Part shown: one piece after another, positions 50,000 through 58,768 of the stretch
Layout of the letters: every line of letters begins with the position of its first letter
How positions within the stretch are numbered: the stretch's first letter is position 1
NCBI GenBank assembly: GCA_024281095.1
Contig: JAMXLJ010000159.1
Coordinates: 18,115-82,114 of the forward strand
DNA length: 64,000 nucleotides
Direction of reading: 5' to 3'
Source: Acidimicrobiia bacterium
GTDB taxonomy: Bacteria; Actinomycetota; Acidimicrobiia; IMCC26256; JAMXLJ01
Made by a program: the position numbers and the translations under genes
Notes under the pieces: generated by a model
What the model was told of the DNA's origin: nothing
Seen by the model: the letters and a program-made list of their open reading frames with translations, nothing else
Database searches by the model: none

Positions 50000-51604
50000 T
50001 CAGATACGCGGCGCGGTCCGCCGTTGCTCGGCCGCTCGTTCCGAATGGAGGCGTTCGAGGTCGTAGGTGCGGTGATCGACGAAGGTCATTGCCTCCGCGA
50101 TCGCGTGATGGCCGGCCTCGTCGGCGATGAGCCGGTGCATCTCCTGAGCCACGCGCCGGTACGCGGGGTGGCCCTGGGGGGACGTTCGCAACTCGAGGAG
50201 ATGGAACGCTTCGCGCGCGTTCATCTGCATCACGAAGCGCACCCGATACGCGAGCGAGACCGCGTACGGAGCATGCTCGGGGAAGTGTGGTGCCAGCGCG
50301 TCGTACAGCTCCGCCGAGCGCGCCATCGCATCCTCGAAGTGCGACGCCAGGCCCGCTTCGGCGACAGCTTCGGGAACTTCGTACCCGTGCTGCGGCGTCA
50401 GCGGCTGCCAGTCGATCGTCAGCAGTCTGTGACGTTGCAGATCGCGGAACGCGCCGTAGTCCGCGAGCACGTCGAACCGATACGCCGTGCGCTCGAAGCC
50501 GCGCCCGGGCTTGTGCCGGCGGTTGGTGCGCTCCCCCACCGCGGCGCGCATGATCGCGATCTTCTCCTCCGGGCTCAGTTTGCGCACACGGGCCAAAACC
50601 TGGTCCTCGGGCAGGTTCGTGGAGGAATAACAGATCGCGGCGAGCACCTTGTCCTCGCCGTCGGGGTCGAAATCGGTGAGCGTCACCGCGGGACGGGGCT
50701 CGGGTGGTTCGGCGCCGAACATGCGATAGGCCACGTCCGCGACGTCGGAACGGATGTCCTCCTGATACCGGCTCCACGCGACGCCGCGTTCGGGACGGTC
50801 GACACGGCTGAGGAACGAAGGGATCACCTTCCGCAGCTCGTGCAACATCAGGTCCGCGTACTGACGCGCTTCGGGGAGAGGATGCGCGCGCATCCGCAGC
50901 AGCAATGCCTCGAACCCTTGACCGCTGCCGTAGATGCCGACGTTCGACAACGTGGCCGCCGGAAGGATGCCCCGTACCGCGTCACACGCCTTGGCCTTGA
51001 TCGTCTGTTTGTAGACGAAGTCGGAGTCGGCAGGCTCCTTCGGGTACCTCTCGCGCGCCCAGTCCATCATCGCGGGCAGCATCTTGCGGTACGTGTCGAA
51101 CAGCGCGTCCATGTCGGCCACATACCGCGCGCCGACCGTGGATGCCATGATGCCCGGATCGCGCCAGTATCGGTATCGACCACCCAAACGTGCGTCGTAC
51201 GGGATGTAGCGAGTGGACTGTTCGAGATACGACATGAGCCGGCCCCACTCGAGCACCTTGGTGAGAAGGTTCGAGGCCTGCTCGCACGCGAGGTGCACAC
51301 CGCCGAGCTGCGCGACCGAGTCGTCGCCGTACTCGAGGAACACGCGCTCGTAGAGCTCTTCGGCGCGTCGCAACCCGATCGTCGCGTCGTTCGTCAGATC
51401 ACCGGCGAGGTCGAGGTTGCCGACGAACTCGTCGAGGAACAGCCGCCGCAAGCTCTTCGCGCTGCGTGAGTAGCGTGCGAACAGCGCGCCCTTCACGACC
51501 TCGGGCAGGTTCACGAGCGCGAACACGGGCCCGCGCAGGTTCGAGAAGTAGGGCCGGAGGACGGCCGCCTCCTCTTCCGTGAACTCCTCGTCGACGTAGA
51601 GCAT
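50000..51604 (-). CDS. two-domain ThyX-like protein
   Basis: A 534-residue protein built from two tandem ThyX folds; canonical flavin-dependent thymidylate synthase is about 220-250 residues. The ThyX motif RHRxxSxNExSxR is divided between the copies. Domain 1 has WGRLMSYLEQSTRY (120-133), keeping the second half. Domain 2 has RHRLLTIDWQPLT (about 389), keeping the first half. Each domain also has the late dUMP/FAD region (SGQGFEALLLRMRAHPLPEAR and NAREAFHLLELRTSPQGHPAYR). Whether it makes dTMP is open; related long ThyX-like proteins are uncharacterised. A TACGCT element lies 9 nt before the ATG. Confidence 0.8.
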   Translation of the reverse strand: MLYVDEEFTEEEAAVLRPYFSNLRGPVFALVNLPEVVKGALFARYSRSAKSLRRLFLDEFVGNLDLAGDLTNDATIGLRRAEELYERVFLEYGDDSVAQLGGVHLACEQASNLLTKVLEWGRLMSYLEQSTRYIPYDARLGGRYRYWRDPGIMASTVGARYVADMDALFDTYRKMLPAMMDWARERYPKEPADSDFVYKQTIKAKACDAVRGILPAATLSNVGIYGSGQGFEALLLRMRAHPLPEARQYADLMLHELRKVIPSFLSRVDRPERGVAWSRYQEDIRSDVADVAYRMFGAEPPEPRPAVTLTDFDPDGEDKVLAAICYSSTNLPEDQVLARVRKLSPEEKIAIMRAAVGERTNRRHKPGRGFERTAYRFDVLADYGAFRDLQRHRLLTIDWQPLTPQHGYEVPEAVAEAGLASHFEDAMARSAELYDALAPHFPEHAPYAVSLAYRVRFVMQMNAREAFHLLELRTSPQGHPAYRRVAQEMHRLIADEAGHHAIAEAMTFVDHRTYDLERLHSERAAEQRRTAPRI

Positions 51605-51613
51605 GGGCCGCCG

Positions 51614-51619
51614 AGCGTA
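51614..51619 (-). promoter_or_regulatory. -10 element of the ThyX-like gene
   Basis: TACGCT on the minus strand, 9 nt before the ATG; same hexamer as upstream of pgsA and the zinc dehydrogenase. Confidence 0.4.
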
Positions 51620-51667
51620 CCTCCGGCCCCTTCCGGCCCGATGGATGCCCGGCGCGGCCGCGGCGGC

Positions 51668-52324
51668 TCAGATGAGCAGGCGGAGGGTGCCCGGGCGGAC
51701 CTCGACCGTGACGTCGCGCACGTGTCCACGGGACCGCCCGTCCGCGGTCAGAGCAACGTCATGCTCACACCGCACCGCGATGTGGCGGCCGTTCGCCTGG
51801 ACGATGTCGGGGTGTGGCACGTGGGTCCCGAGGTGCAGCCGGCGGCGCATGCCGGCCCGGTCGCGCGGCGCCTGCGCATGTACCTGGAGCTCCACCCTGC
51901 CGTCCCCCGGATGACCCCGCGGTACGACGTCGAGCCCGTGGAGGTACTGGCCGTTCGCGATGACGACCGTCGTCGCCCGGCCCCGAAACCGCTCGCGGCC
52001 GTCGACCTCGACGCGCATCCGCACCCGCCGGTGCCACCACCGCAGACGGTGCGGGCAGGGGCCGAGCACCACCGCGTTCACGGCCCGGCCCGACCAGGCG
52101 TCGGAGCGTGCTTCGAGCACGTCGAGCGCCACTTCCGTGGCCGCCGGAGCGGAGGCCACGAGGCCGAGCGCCCGCGCCAGGTCGGACTCGGGAGCCGGTT
52201 CGAAGCGCACGAGGTCACCGCCGGCGAGGTCGACGGCCGCGGCGAGATCCGCGTCGCCTCCGGCAACGGTGCGCGCCTCCTCGGCCGTCGCCGGGCGCCC
52301 CCACGGTCGGCCCTTCTCGATCAC
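51668..52324 (-). CDS. degenerate diacylglycerol/lipid kinase-like protein
   Basis: A 218-residue protein resembling the C-terminal domain of YegS/DgkB-type lipid kinases: TTVVIANGQYLHGLDVVPRGHPGDGRVEL, RLHLGTHVPHPDIV and ALTADGR. The N-terminal catalytic part is reduced to about 80 residues. The ATP loop GGDGT appears as GGDAD and the GTGND loop as APESD. Kinase activity is therefore unlikely; a lipid-binding role is inference. The GTG start overlaps the HelY stop (GTGA), so it is translated with the helicase. Confidence 0.7.
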   Translation of the reverse strand: MIEKGRPWGRPATAEEARTVAGGDADLAAAVDLAGGDLVRFEPAPESDLARALGLVASAPAATEVALDVLEARSDAWSGRAVNAVVLGPCPHRLRWWHRRVRMRVEVDGRERFRGRATTVVIANGQYLHGLDVVPRGHPGDGRVELQVHAQAPRDRAGMRRRLHLGTHVPHPDIVQANGRHIAVRCEHDVALTADGRSRGHVRDVTVEVRPGTLRLLI

Positions 52325-54945
52325 GTGACGACGCTGGACGCCGCGACGACGCCGCGGAAGCACGCATCCGCCGCGCCGGCCGACGCGTGGCGCACCTGCG
52401 CGCTCGGCGCGACCTCGGATATCTGGCGCAGCACGTCGATGCACTGCTTCACCTGGCGTACGAAGTCGCCTCCGGTGAGGTCCTCGTCGAGCACGTCGGC
52501 GAGGTCTTCACCGGCCACCCACGCGTAGATCGCAGCCGCGAAGCCGGGGTCGGGGACACGGCTCTCCGGCAGGCCCGCGTCGGCTTCGTCGCCGTTGAGC
52601 TGGCGCGACAGCCGGTCGAGCTCGCGCCACCGGCGCGCGAGGCGGCTCGTCGGCCAGCGCGGCGGCGGTGCGGGCCGTCCCGCGTCCGGCCCGCGGCGCT
52701 CGTAGGTGAAGCACGACACGAAGCCCGCGAACTCGCGCGGATCGAGGTCGTCGAACAGGCCGCCCTCCATCGCCTCGGCGATGAGGAGGTCGGCCTCGGT
52801 GTACAAGCGGGCCAGCCGGCGGCCGCCCGCGGTGAGCTTCCAGTCGTCGACGTAGCCCCGCGCCTCGAGCACGCGCAGCACCCGGTCGAACTGGCGGGCC
52901 AGGGTGTCCGTACGGGCGCGGATGCGGCGCTCGAGTCGTTCGATGTCCCTCTCGAGCCGCTCGATGCTCGCGACGGCCCGCAGCCGGGCCCGATCGCGAC
53001 TGCCACCACTGCCCGAGCGGCGCGGCGGCTCGTCGTCCACGGGCCTCGGTGGACGTTCGGGCTGCAGCTTCACCCGGCGGAGCGTCTCGGCGAGCTCGCG
53101 GCGAAAGCCGACGCTCTTCGGTGCGAACGGTCGCGGGAGCTCGATCGTGCCGACGACCGCGGGCGGCTCCCGGAAGTCGCGTGGGCGCAGCTGCACGAGG
53201 TCGCGCCGGCTCGTCAACGCCAGCACTTGCTGGCCGCCCCGGCCGTGCGCGTGACGCAGTACGACGACACGGCCACCGTGACGTCCGCTCACCAGCACGT
53301 CACCCGGTCGCAACGCGGCCATGGTCTGGGCCACGCGGTTGCCGGCGCTCTCGCGGCGGCGGCTGTCGAGCTCGTCGAGCCGGCGCCGGTACTCCTCGAC
53401 GTCGCCGGGTTCGATGCCGGCTGTGGCCCGTTGACGCGCGAGCAGCTCCTGGTGCTGTTCGAGGCGGCGCTCCAGCGTGACGGTGTCGCGGTCGGTGCGG
53501 TACTGCGCGAACGACAAGTTGAGCAGATGGTGGGCGACGTCGCGCGGGTAGCGGTTCACGAGGTTCGCGGCCATGTTGTAGGTCGGCCGGAACGACGACG
53601 TGAGCGCGTACGTGCGTCGGGACGCGAGCCCGGCCACCTGGTCGAAGGGCACGAACGGGCTCCAGCACACGAGCGCGTACCCCACCTCGTCGATCCCGCG
53701 CCGGCCGGCCCGCCCGGTGAGCTGGGTGTACTGCCCCGGCGTCAGGAACTCGTGGCGCTCACCCGTGAACTTCGACAGTTTCTCGATGACGACCGAACGC
53801 GCCGGCATGTTGATGCCGAGCGACAGCGTCTCGGTGGCGAAGACCACCTTGACGAGACCGGCCGCGAACGCAGCCTCCACCGCCTCCTTCATGGGCGGGA
53901 CCATGCCGGCGTGGTGGGCGGCGATCCCAGCTTCGAGCGCGCTCGCCCATTCGCGGTAGCCGAGCAGGTCGAGGTCGTCGTCCGACAGCGACGACGTGCG
54001 CTCCTCGGCAATCCGGCGGATCTCCGCCCGTTCCGGCGACTCGGTGAGTCGCAGGCCGGCGGCCAGGCACTGCTCGACCGCGGCGTCACAGCCGGCGCGG
54101 CTGAACACGAACACGATCGCCGGCAGCATGTGCTCCGCCGCGAGCCGGTCGACGATCTCGACCCGACCCGGCGTCCGCAGCCGGACGCGGGGGCGCCCTC
54201 GGCCGCCGGCGCCCCGGTGCCCCCGCGCGTCGAGGCGGGCCGCCTCCGGGTTCGGCCGTTCCTCACCGTCGACGGTGACGAACGTCGGGAGGATGTGCAG
54301 CGCGTCACTCCCCCGCTCCGCCACCAGGTACAGGTGATGCAACTCGACCGGACGCCGCTCCTCGATGACGGCCGCGGTCTCGCCGCGCACGGTGCGGAGC
54401 CACTCGGCGACCTCCTCGGCGTTCGACACCGTGGCGGAGAGGCACACGAGGTCCACCTCCGCCGGAAGATGGATGATCACCTCCTCCCACACCGCACCGC
54501 GGAAGGGGTCCTGCAGGTAGTGGACCTCGTCGAGCACGACATAGCGAAGGTCGGCGAGCGCCGGTGAGCGGGCGTAGATCATGTTGCGCAGCACCTCGGT
54601 CGTCATCACGACGATCGGCGCATCACCGTTGATCGAGTTGTCGCCCGTGAGCAGGCCCACGTTCTCGGCGCCGTACACACGCACGAGATCGTGGAATTTC
54701 TGGTTCGACAGCGCCTTCAACGGCGTCGTGTAGAAGGCCTTCCCCGACGCGGCCCGGGCGAGGGCGACCGCGTACTCGGCGACGAGCGTCTTCCCGGAGT
54801 CGGTGGGCGCAGCCACGAGCACCGAGGCCCCGGTGTCGAGGGCGTCGAGGGCGCGGGTCTGGAACTCGTCGAGCTCGAAGCGAAGCGAGGCCTCGAACTC
54901 GGCTCGGAGCCCGCTGGGCACGGCCCGCGCGCCTCCTACGGTCAC
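52321..54945 (-). CDS. helY: DEAD/DEAH-box helicase (HelY, Ski2/Mtr4-like)
   Basis: An 874-residue superfamily 2 helicase: Walker A APTDSGKT, DEVH box VVLDEVHYL, motif III SAT, and motif VI QLTGRAGRRGID. A domain with Ski2/Mtr4-like features follows, including a KOW-like beta region (GDVLVSGRHGGRVVVL) and C-terminal helices. It is presumably an RNA helicase. Position downstream of tatC and pafABC is the mycobacterial arrangement of helY. GTG start overlapping the upstream stop (GTGA) chosen; the longer frame upstream is a shadow of the 99-residue gene. Confidence 0.92.
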   Translation of the reverse strand: MTVGGARAVPSGLRAEFEASLRFELDEFQTRALDALDTGASVLVAAPTDSGKTLVAEYAVALARAASGKAFYTTPLKALSNQKFHDLVRVYGAENVGLLTGDNSINGDAPIVVMTTEVLRNMIYARSPALADLRYVVLDEVHYLQDPFRGAVWEEVIIHLPAEVDLVCLSATVSNAEEVAEWLRTVRGETAAVIEERRPVELHHLYLVAERGSDALHILPTFVTVDGEERPNPEAARLDARGHRGAGGRGRPRVRLRTPGRVEIVDRLAAEHMLPAIVFVFSRAGCDAAVEQCLAAGLRLTESPERAEIRRIAEERTSSLSDDDLDLLGYREWASALEAGIAAHHAGMVPPMKEAVEAAFAAGLVKVVFATETLSLGINMPARSVVIEKLSKFTGERHEFLTPGQYTQLTGRAGRRGIDEVGYALVCWSPFVPFDQVAGLASRRTYALTSSFRPTYNMAANLVNRYPRDVAHHLLNLSFAQYRTDRDTVTLERRLEQHQELLARQRATAGIEPGDVEEYRRRLDELDSRRRESAGNRVAQTMAALRPGDVLVSGRHGGRVVVLRHAHGRGGQQVLALTSRRDLVQLRPRDFREPPAVVGTIELPRPFAPKSVGFRRELAETLRRVKLQPERPPRPVDDEPPRRSGSGGSRDRARLRAVASIERLERDIERLERRIRARTDTLARQFDRVLRVLEARGYVDDWKLTAGGRRLARLYTEADLLIAEAMEGGLFDDLDPREFAGFVSCFTYERRGPDAGRPAPPPRWPTSRLARRWRELDRLSRQLNGDEADAGLPESRVPDPGFAAAIYAWVAGEDLADVLDEDLTGGDFVRQVKQCIDVLRQISEVAPSAQVRHASAGAADACFRGVVAASSVVT

Positions 54946-55241
54946 GGTGTGGCGCCGGCCTTGGTGGTCGTCGTCGGCGCCGCGCTCGTCGACGGGACGC
55001 TCGTGGTGGGTGCCCGACCGGTGGTCGGGCTCGCCGGCCGAGTCGTGGTGGTCGACTTCTTCGGCTTCGAAGTGGTCACTGTGGGAGGCGTCGTGCCGGT
55101 CCCCGAGCCCGTCGGCCACGTGTAGATGATTCCCGCGGTCGCGCCGAGGATCACGACCGCGGCCGTCACAGCCTTCGCGATCTCCTTGCGGGGCCGGGGC
55201 GGCTTCCACGTGCCCTTCTGCGGCCGGGCCCGCTTACTCAC
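54942..55241 (-). CDS. small membrane protein with Thr-rich tail
   Basis: A 99-residue protein: a basic Lys/Arg/Pro N-terminus, one membrane helix (about 23-42, AKAVTAAVVILGATAGIIYTW) and an extracytoplasmic tail dominated by Thr, Pro, Ser and Lys. Composition resembles wall-spanning or glycosylated linkers. Sandwiched between tatC and helY with overlap to helY. No family recognised. Confidence 0.7.
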   Translation of the reverse strand: MSKRARPQKGTWKPPRPRKEIAKAVTAAVVILGATAGIIYTWPTGSGTGTTPPTVTTSKPKKSTTTTRPASPTTGRAPTTSVPSTSAAPTTTTKAGATP

Positions 55242-55259
55242 CGTCGCTCCGCGGTCGGC

Positions 55260-56018
55260 TCATCGTTTCAGGACCCTTCCGATCAGGATGCACAGCTCGT
55301 AGAACACGTACATCGGCACGGCCATGAAGAACAGAGAGTACGGGTCCTGGCTGGGCGTGATCACGGCGGCGAAGACGACGATCGTGACGATCGCCCCCCG
55401 CCGCCACCGGCGCAGCTGGCGGGTGTTCAGAACGCGCGCGATCAGCAGGAACATCAGCACGACCGGGAATTCGAATGCGAGCCCGAACGCCAGGACCATC
55501 AATCCGACGAGCGAGAGGTACTTGTCGGCTGCGAGCAGCGGGTGCAGCGAGTTCCCGCCGACGTTGATGAGGAACTCCAGTGCCTTCGAGAGCGTCAGCA
55601 GCGCCACCCAGCCGCCGAGGGCGAACAGGAGCACCGTCGAGACGATGAACGGCACCGCGTAGCGCTTCTCGTGCTGGTGGAGGCCAGGGGTGACGAAGCG
55701 CCACAGCTGCCACATCCACACGGGAACGGCGAGCACGATGCCGCCGTAGGTCGCCACCTTGAGGCGGACCAGGAACGCGTCGAGGGGGCCGGTGAACACC
55801 AGCTGCTTCTGCCGGCCGTGGGTCGCGGTCTTGTAGTAGTGGACGAGGAACGAGATGATCGAGTTCGAGAAGATGAAGCACACGATCGCGGCCAGCGCGA
55901 CCGCGATCAGTGAGATGAACAGCCGTCGACGCAGCTCGGCGAGATGTTCGACGACCGTCATCCGCCCGTCCGGGGAGACGGGCCGGCGCCGCCGGCGAAG
56001 TGTGAGGGCTCTCACCAC
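55260..56018 (-). CDS. tatC: twin-arginine translocase subunit TatC
   Basis: A 252-residue polytopic protein, the receptor for twin-arginine signal peptides. It opens with VVEHLAELRRRLFISL, carries the invariant region FTGPLDAFLVRLKVATYGGIVLAVPV, then WRFVTPGLHQHEKRYAVPF and the late FGLAFEFPVVLMFL. Six helices are visible. Two adjacent GTG codons or an internal ATG (MTVVEHL) could be the start. tatA lies 7 nt upstream. Confidence 0.95.
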   Translation of the reverse strand: MVRALTLRRRRRPVSPDGRMTVVEHLAELRRRLFISLIAVALAAIVCFIFSNSIISFLVHYYKTATHGRQKQLVFTGPLDAFLVRLKVATYGGIVLAVPVWMWQLWRFVTPGLHQHEKRYAVPFIVSTVLLFALGGWVALLTLSKALEFLINVGGNSLHPLLAADKYLSLVGLMVLAFGLAFEFPVVLMFLLIARVLNTRQLRRWRRGAIVTIVVFAAVITPSQDPYSLFFMAVPMYVFYELCILIGRVLKR

Positions 56019-56025
56019 GTGGTCG

Positions 56026-56343
56026 TCAGGTGGAGACGTCGGGGCGGGGCGGGACACGGAAACGCGACGGCGCACTCACGCGGGGCACCGCGCGCTCCCG
56101 GGGCACGGCAGGCGAGGACAGGGTCTCCGGGCGCGGCGGATGGAACGGTGCGACCGGCTCGTCGTCGTCTTCGTCGATGCCCAGCACGCCGGTGACGTCG
56201 GCGCGAAGCGTTGCCTGGACCCGGCGGATCTCGCTCATCCCCTTGCCGAGTTGGCGGGCCATGTCGGGGAGCTTCTCGGGCCCGAACACGAGGAGCACGA
56301 TCACGAGGATGACCATGATCTCCGGAATGCCGAGGTTTCCCAC
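56026..56343 (-). CDS. tatA: twin-arginine translocase subunit TatA/TatB type
   Basis: A 105-residue protein with one N-terminal membrane helix (GIPEIMVILVIVLLVFGPEKLP), the FGP..LP hinge and an amphipathic helix (DMARQLGKGMSEIRRVQ). The acidic/Pro-rich tail is variable. It forms the protein-conducting part of the Tat system with TatC. A GGGAGAG site precedes the GTG start. TatA and TatB cannot be told apart firmly from this one copy. Confidence 0.92.
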   Translation of the reverse strand: MGNLGIPEIMVILVIVLLVFGPEKLPDMARQLGKGMSEIRRVQATLRADVTGVLGIDEDDDEPVAPFHPPRPETLSSPAVPRERAVPRVSAPSRFRVPPRPDVST

Positions 56344-56410
56344 CGGCTCGTCTCTCCCAGGTCCCGGCGCGCCCGTGATGCCGGTCGTGGCCGGACCGCC
56401 GCGCCCGATG

Positions 56411-56623
56411 CTACTGCCGGGTATCCCGATCGCCCGGACGGCGCCGGCTCGCGGCGCGGGACATCTCACGTCGCAGCGAGCCGATCAACGGGGTCAGCTC
56501 ACCTCTCGTGCGGGCGATGGAGGAGGTGATCGATGCGAGGGTGCCTGCTGCCCTGCGGGTCGCGACCAGCAGAGCGAGTGCACCGACGCCGGCGACCGCG
56601 ATCGGAACGACCCAGAGGCTCAC
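56411..56623 (-). CDS. small membrane protein with helical tail
   Basis: A 70-residue protein: one N-terminal membrane helix (VVPIAVAGVGALALLVATRRA) then an amphipathic helix (LASITSSIARTRGELTPLIGSLRREM), a layout like DUF948-type proteins. It precedes tatA by 67 nt on the same strand. Short, so coding status is moderately supported by its typical helix-plus-tail design and placement. Confidence 0.55.
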   Translation of the reverse strand: MSLWVVPIAVAGVGALALLVATRRAAGTLASITSSIARTRGELTPLIGSLRREMSRAASRRRPGDRDTRQ

Positions 56624-56710
56624 GCCGACGAAGCGTAGGGGATGTCCGTTCCCCGGCCGTGGGGCCGTGGACGGCGGCGCCTGCTGCGCCGCCGCACACG
56701 GGCTCTCGGT

Positions 56711-57052
56711 CTAGCGCGGCAGCTCTTTCTGGACGACCGCGGTCAGCTGGTCGAACCACTCGTCGCCGCGCAGCAAGAGGTGGAAGTCCAACAGGTCGTC
56801 CGGTGTGAACGTCGGCCCGTCGTGGTCCTCGAGCAGCTCGAGCGGACGGCGCCAGACCTGCAGGCGCACACCCGACGAGACGAGGAGGTCGACGATGCGC
56901 CGGCTGGCGTCCTTGGCGACCGCCCGCTCGCACGCCGGGCACCGGAAGCAGTACGAGCCCGACTCGTCGTCGGAGCACACCCGTACGGTGAGATCGGTGG
57001 CCCGCAGCTGAACATCACCGCAGCTCGGGCAGTTTGCTCGGATGGTCGTCAC
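56711..57052 (-). CDS. zinc-ribbon hypothetical protein
   Basis: A 113-residue protein with CPSC near the start and CFRCPAC around residue 40, probably one zinc ribbon. The rest is helical, with LEDHDGPTFTPDDLLDFHLLL as its central part. GTG start, since the frame upstream is poor. A function in DNA or RNA binding would be guesswork. Its promoter shares the short region with the divergent phosphodiesterase gene. Confidence 0.7.
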   Translation of the reverse strand: MTTIRANCPSCGDVQLRATDLTVRVCSDDESGSYCFRCPACERAVAKDASRRIVDLLVSSGVRLQVWRRPLELLEDHDGPTFTPDDLLDFHLLLRGDEWFDQLTAVVQKELPR

Positions 57053-57202
57053 GTTTGAAAAACCCCTTACTCCATGGCCGCTAGAACCAGATCGGCAGGC
57101 ATCAGGGGGGCCTTGAGCGTTCGTGTGCAGCACCACAGACGGTGGTTGGACGCCGCGTGCCTCGCCTCGCACACGCGCGTACCGTGCGCGACGATCGACG
57201 GG

Positions 57203-57886
57203 ATGACGATCGCTTTCGCGCATCGCGGCGCGCGCCTCGACGAGCCCGAGAACACCATCCCCGCGTTCCGGCGAGCGCTCGAACAGGGGGCTACGGGGCT
57301 CGAGTCCGATGCGTGGCTCGCGGCCGATGGCGAGGTAGTGCTGGCCCACGACGAGTGCTTCCGATCGGGCATCCGGCGGGTCCATGTGCACCGGTCGACG
57401 GCCGAGCAGCTCGCGCGTGTCGACGTCCCCCGGTTGCGCGACCTCTACGAGACGCTCGGAGCGGAGTACGAGCTCTCGCTCGACGTGAAGGAGGCCGGCG
57501 CGGCGCGTCCCGTGCTCGACATCGCCCGTGCCGCAGGCGCGAGCAACCGGCTGTGGCTGTGCTCACCGCACGTCGACCTCCTCACCGAGCTACGCGAGGA
57601 GTCGGACGGCGCGCATCTCGTGCACTCCGTTCGCAAGAAGCACGTCGACGGCTCGATCGAACGTCACGCGGCCGAGCTGCGCTCACGTTCCATCGACGCG
57701 ATGAACATGCACCACAGCGACTGGACGAAAGGGCTCGTGTCGCTGTTCCACCGGTTCGACGTCGCCGCGTTCGCATGGGACGTGCAGGAGATGCGGCACC
57801 TTCGAGCCGCGCTGCAGATGGGTGTCGACGCCGTCTACTCCGACCGTGTCGACCGGATGATGGCCGCCATCGGCGAATGGGGCTGA
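57203..57886 (+). CDS. glycerophosphodiester phosphodiesterase
   Basis: A 227-residue TIM-barrel GDPD protein. AHRGARLDEPENTIPAFRRAL has the catalytic His and Glu-Asn. GLESDAWLAADGEVVLAHDE has the metal Glu/Asp and the second catalytic His. LSLDVKE supplies a further metal ligand, and GVDAVYSDRVDRM closes the barrel. It hydrolyses glycerophosphodiesters to glycerol 3-phosphate and an alcohol. No signal peptide, so cytosolic. ATG giving MTIAFAHRG chosen, since the family starts just before AHRG. Confidence 0.93.
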   Translation: MTIAFAHRGARLDEPENTIPAFRRALEQGATGLESDAWLAADGEVVLAHDECFRSGIRRVHVHRSTAEQLARVDVPRLRDLYETLGAEYELSLDVKEAGAARPVLDIARAAGASNRLWLCSPHVDLLTELREESDGAHLVHSVRKKHVDGSIERHAAELRSRSIDAMNMHHSDWTKGLVSLFHRFDVAAFAWDVQEMRHLRAALQMGVDAVYSDRVDRMMAAIGEWG

Positions 57887-57937
57887 GTCATCCGGGTGCG
57901 CTACCCCTTCGGGTCGCTCCTGCTCCTGTGGTCTGCG

Positions 57938-58696
57938 TCACAAGAAGCCGAGGTGGTTCAGGGGCCAGATGCGGACGAAGACCCGTCCGACGATGATCGA
58001 CCGCGAGATCGGTCCGAACACGGTCGAGTCCTTCGACTGCTGACGGTTGTCGCCGAGCACGAAGTACGAGTGGGCCGGTATGTGCACCGCGGCGAACGTC
58101 TTCGACTGCACGCCGTGGAGGTACGGCTCGTTGAGGAGGCGTCCGTCGATGTAGATGTGGCCGTCGCTGCGGCCCTCGATGGAGTCGCCGGGCAGACCCA
58201 CCACCCGCTTGACGAGATCCTTGATCTGCGCGGTCTCGGTACCCGGGGGCGCCTTGAACACGACGATGTCGCCCCGATGGACGTCGTGCAGGTGATAGCT
58301 CAACTTGTTCACGAGCACGCGGTCGCCGACCTGCAGCGTCGGCACCATGGACGTGGACGGGATGTAGAAGGCCTGGAACAGAAACGTCTTGATGACGAGC
58401 GCGATGCCGATTGCCGCCGCGATCAGGACGACCCATTCGACGACCACACGCTGACGCCGCTTGCTGCGTTGCCGTCGTTGCGCAGCGCGCGGTGCGGACC
58501 CGGGGTCGGTCACGACGTCGGCGTGGGGCCCGGGCGTGGCGCGTGTGCCCGTGACGGGCTCGACCGCTTCCGTCGGCTCGCCGCCAGTCGGGCCGCCGCC
58601 GGACGGGCCGCCGCCGGTCGGGCCGCCGTCACCGTACGGACCGGATTCGTGTCGCTCGGCGTCCTCACCCGACGGCTCGGGCCAACGCACGCTCAT
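57938..58696 (-). CDS. lepB: signal peptidase I
   Basis: A 252-residue membrane protease. A disordered Gly/Pro-rich N-terminus (about 70 residues) precedes one membrane helix (VVVEWVVLIAAAIGIALVI). Catalytic Ser is in IPSTSMVPTL and catalytic Lys in KDLVKRVVGLPGD, with the box SYFVLGDNRQQSKDS near the C-terminus. It removes signal peptides of Sec and Tat substrates; tat genes lie 2 kb away. Start ATG giving MSVRWPEP; an ATG 33 nt upstream is possible. Confidence 0.95.
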   Translation of the reverse strand: MSVRWPEPSGEDAERHESGPYGDGGPTGGGPSGGGPTGGEPTEAVEPVTGTRATPGPHADVVTDPGSAPRAAQRRQRSKRRQRVVVEWVVLIAAAIGIALVIKTFLFQAFYIPSTSMVPTLQVGDRVLVNKLSYHLHDVHRGDIVVFKAPPGTETAQIKDLVKRVVGLPGDSIEGRSDGHIYIDGRLLNEPYLHGVQSKTFAAVHIPAHSYFVLGDNRQQSKDSTVFGPISRSIIVGRVFVRIWPLNHLGFL

Positions 58697-58768
58697 CGGG
58701 GAAGTTCCGGACGCAGCATTGCGTGCCATCCTCGCACGTCGGTGGGTGCACCCCCGCGCGCTCGGCCG

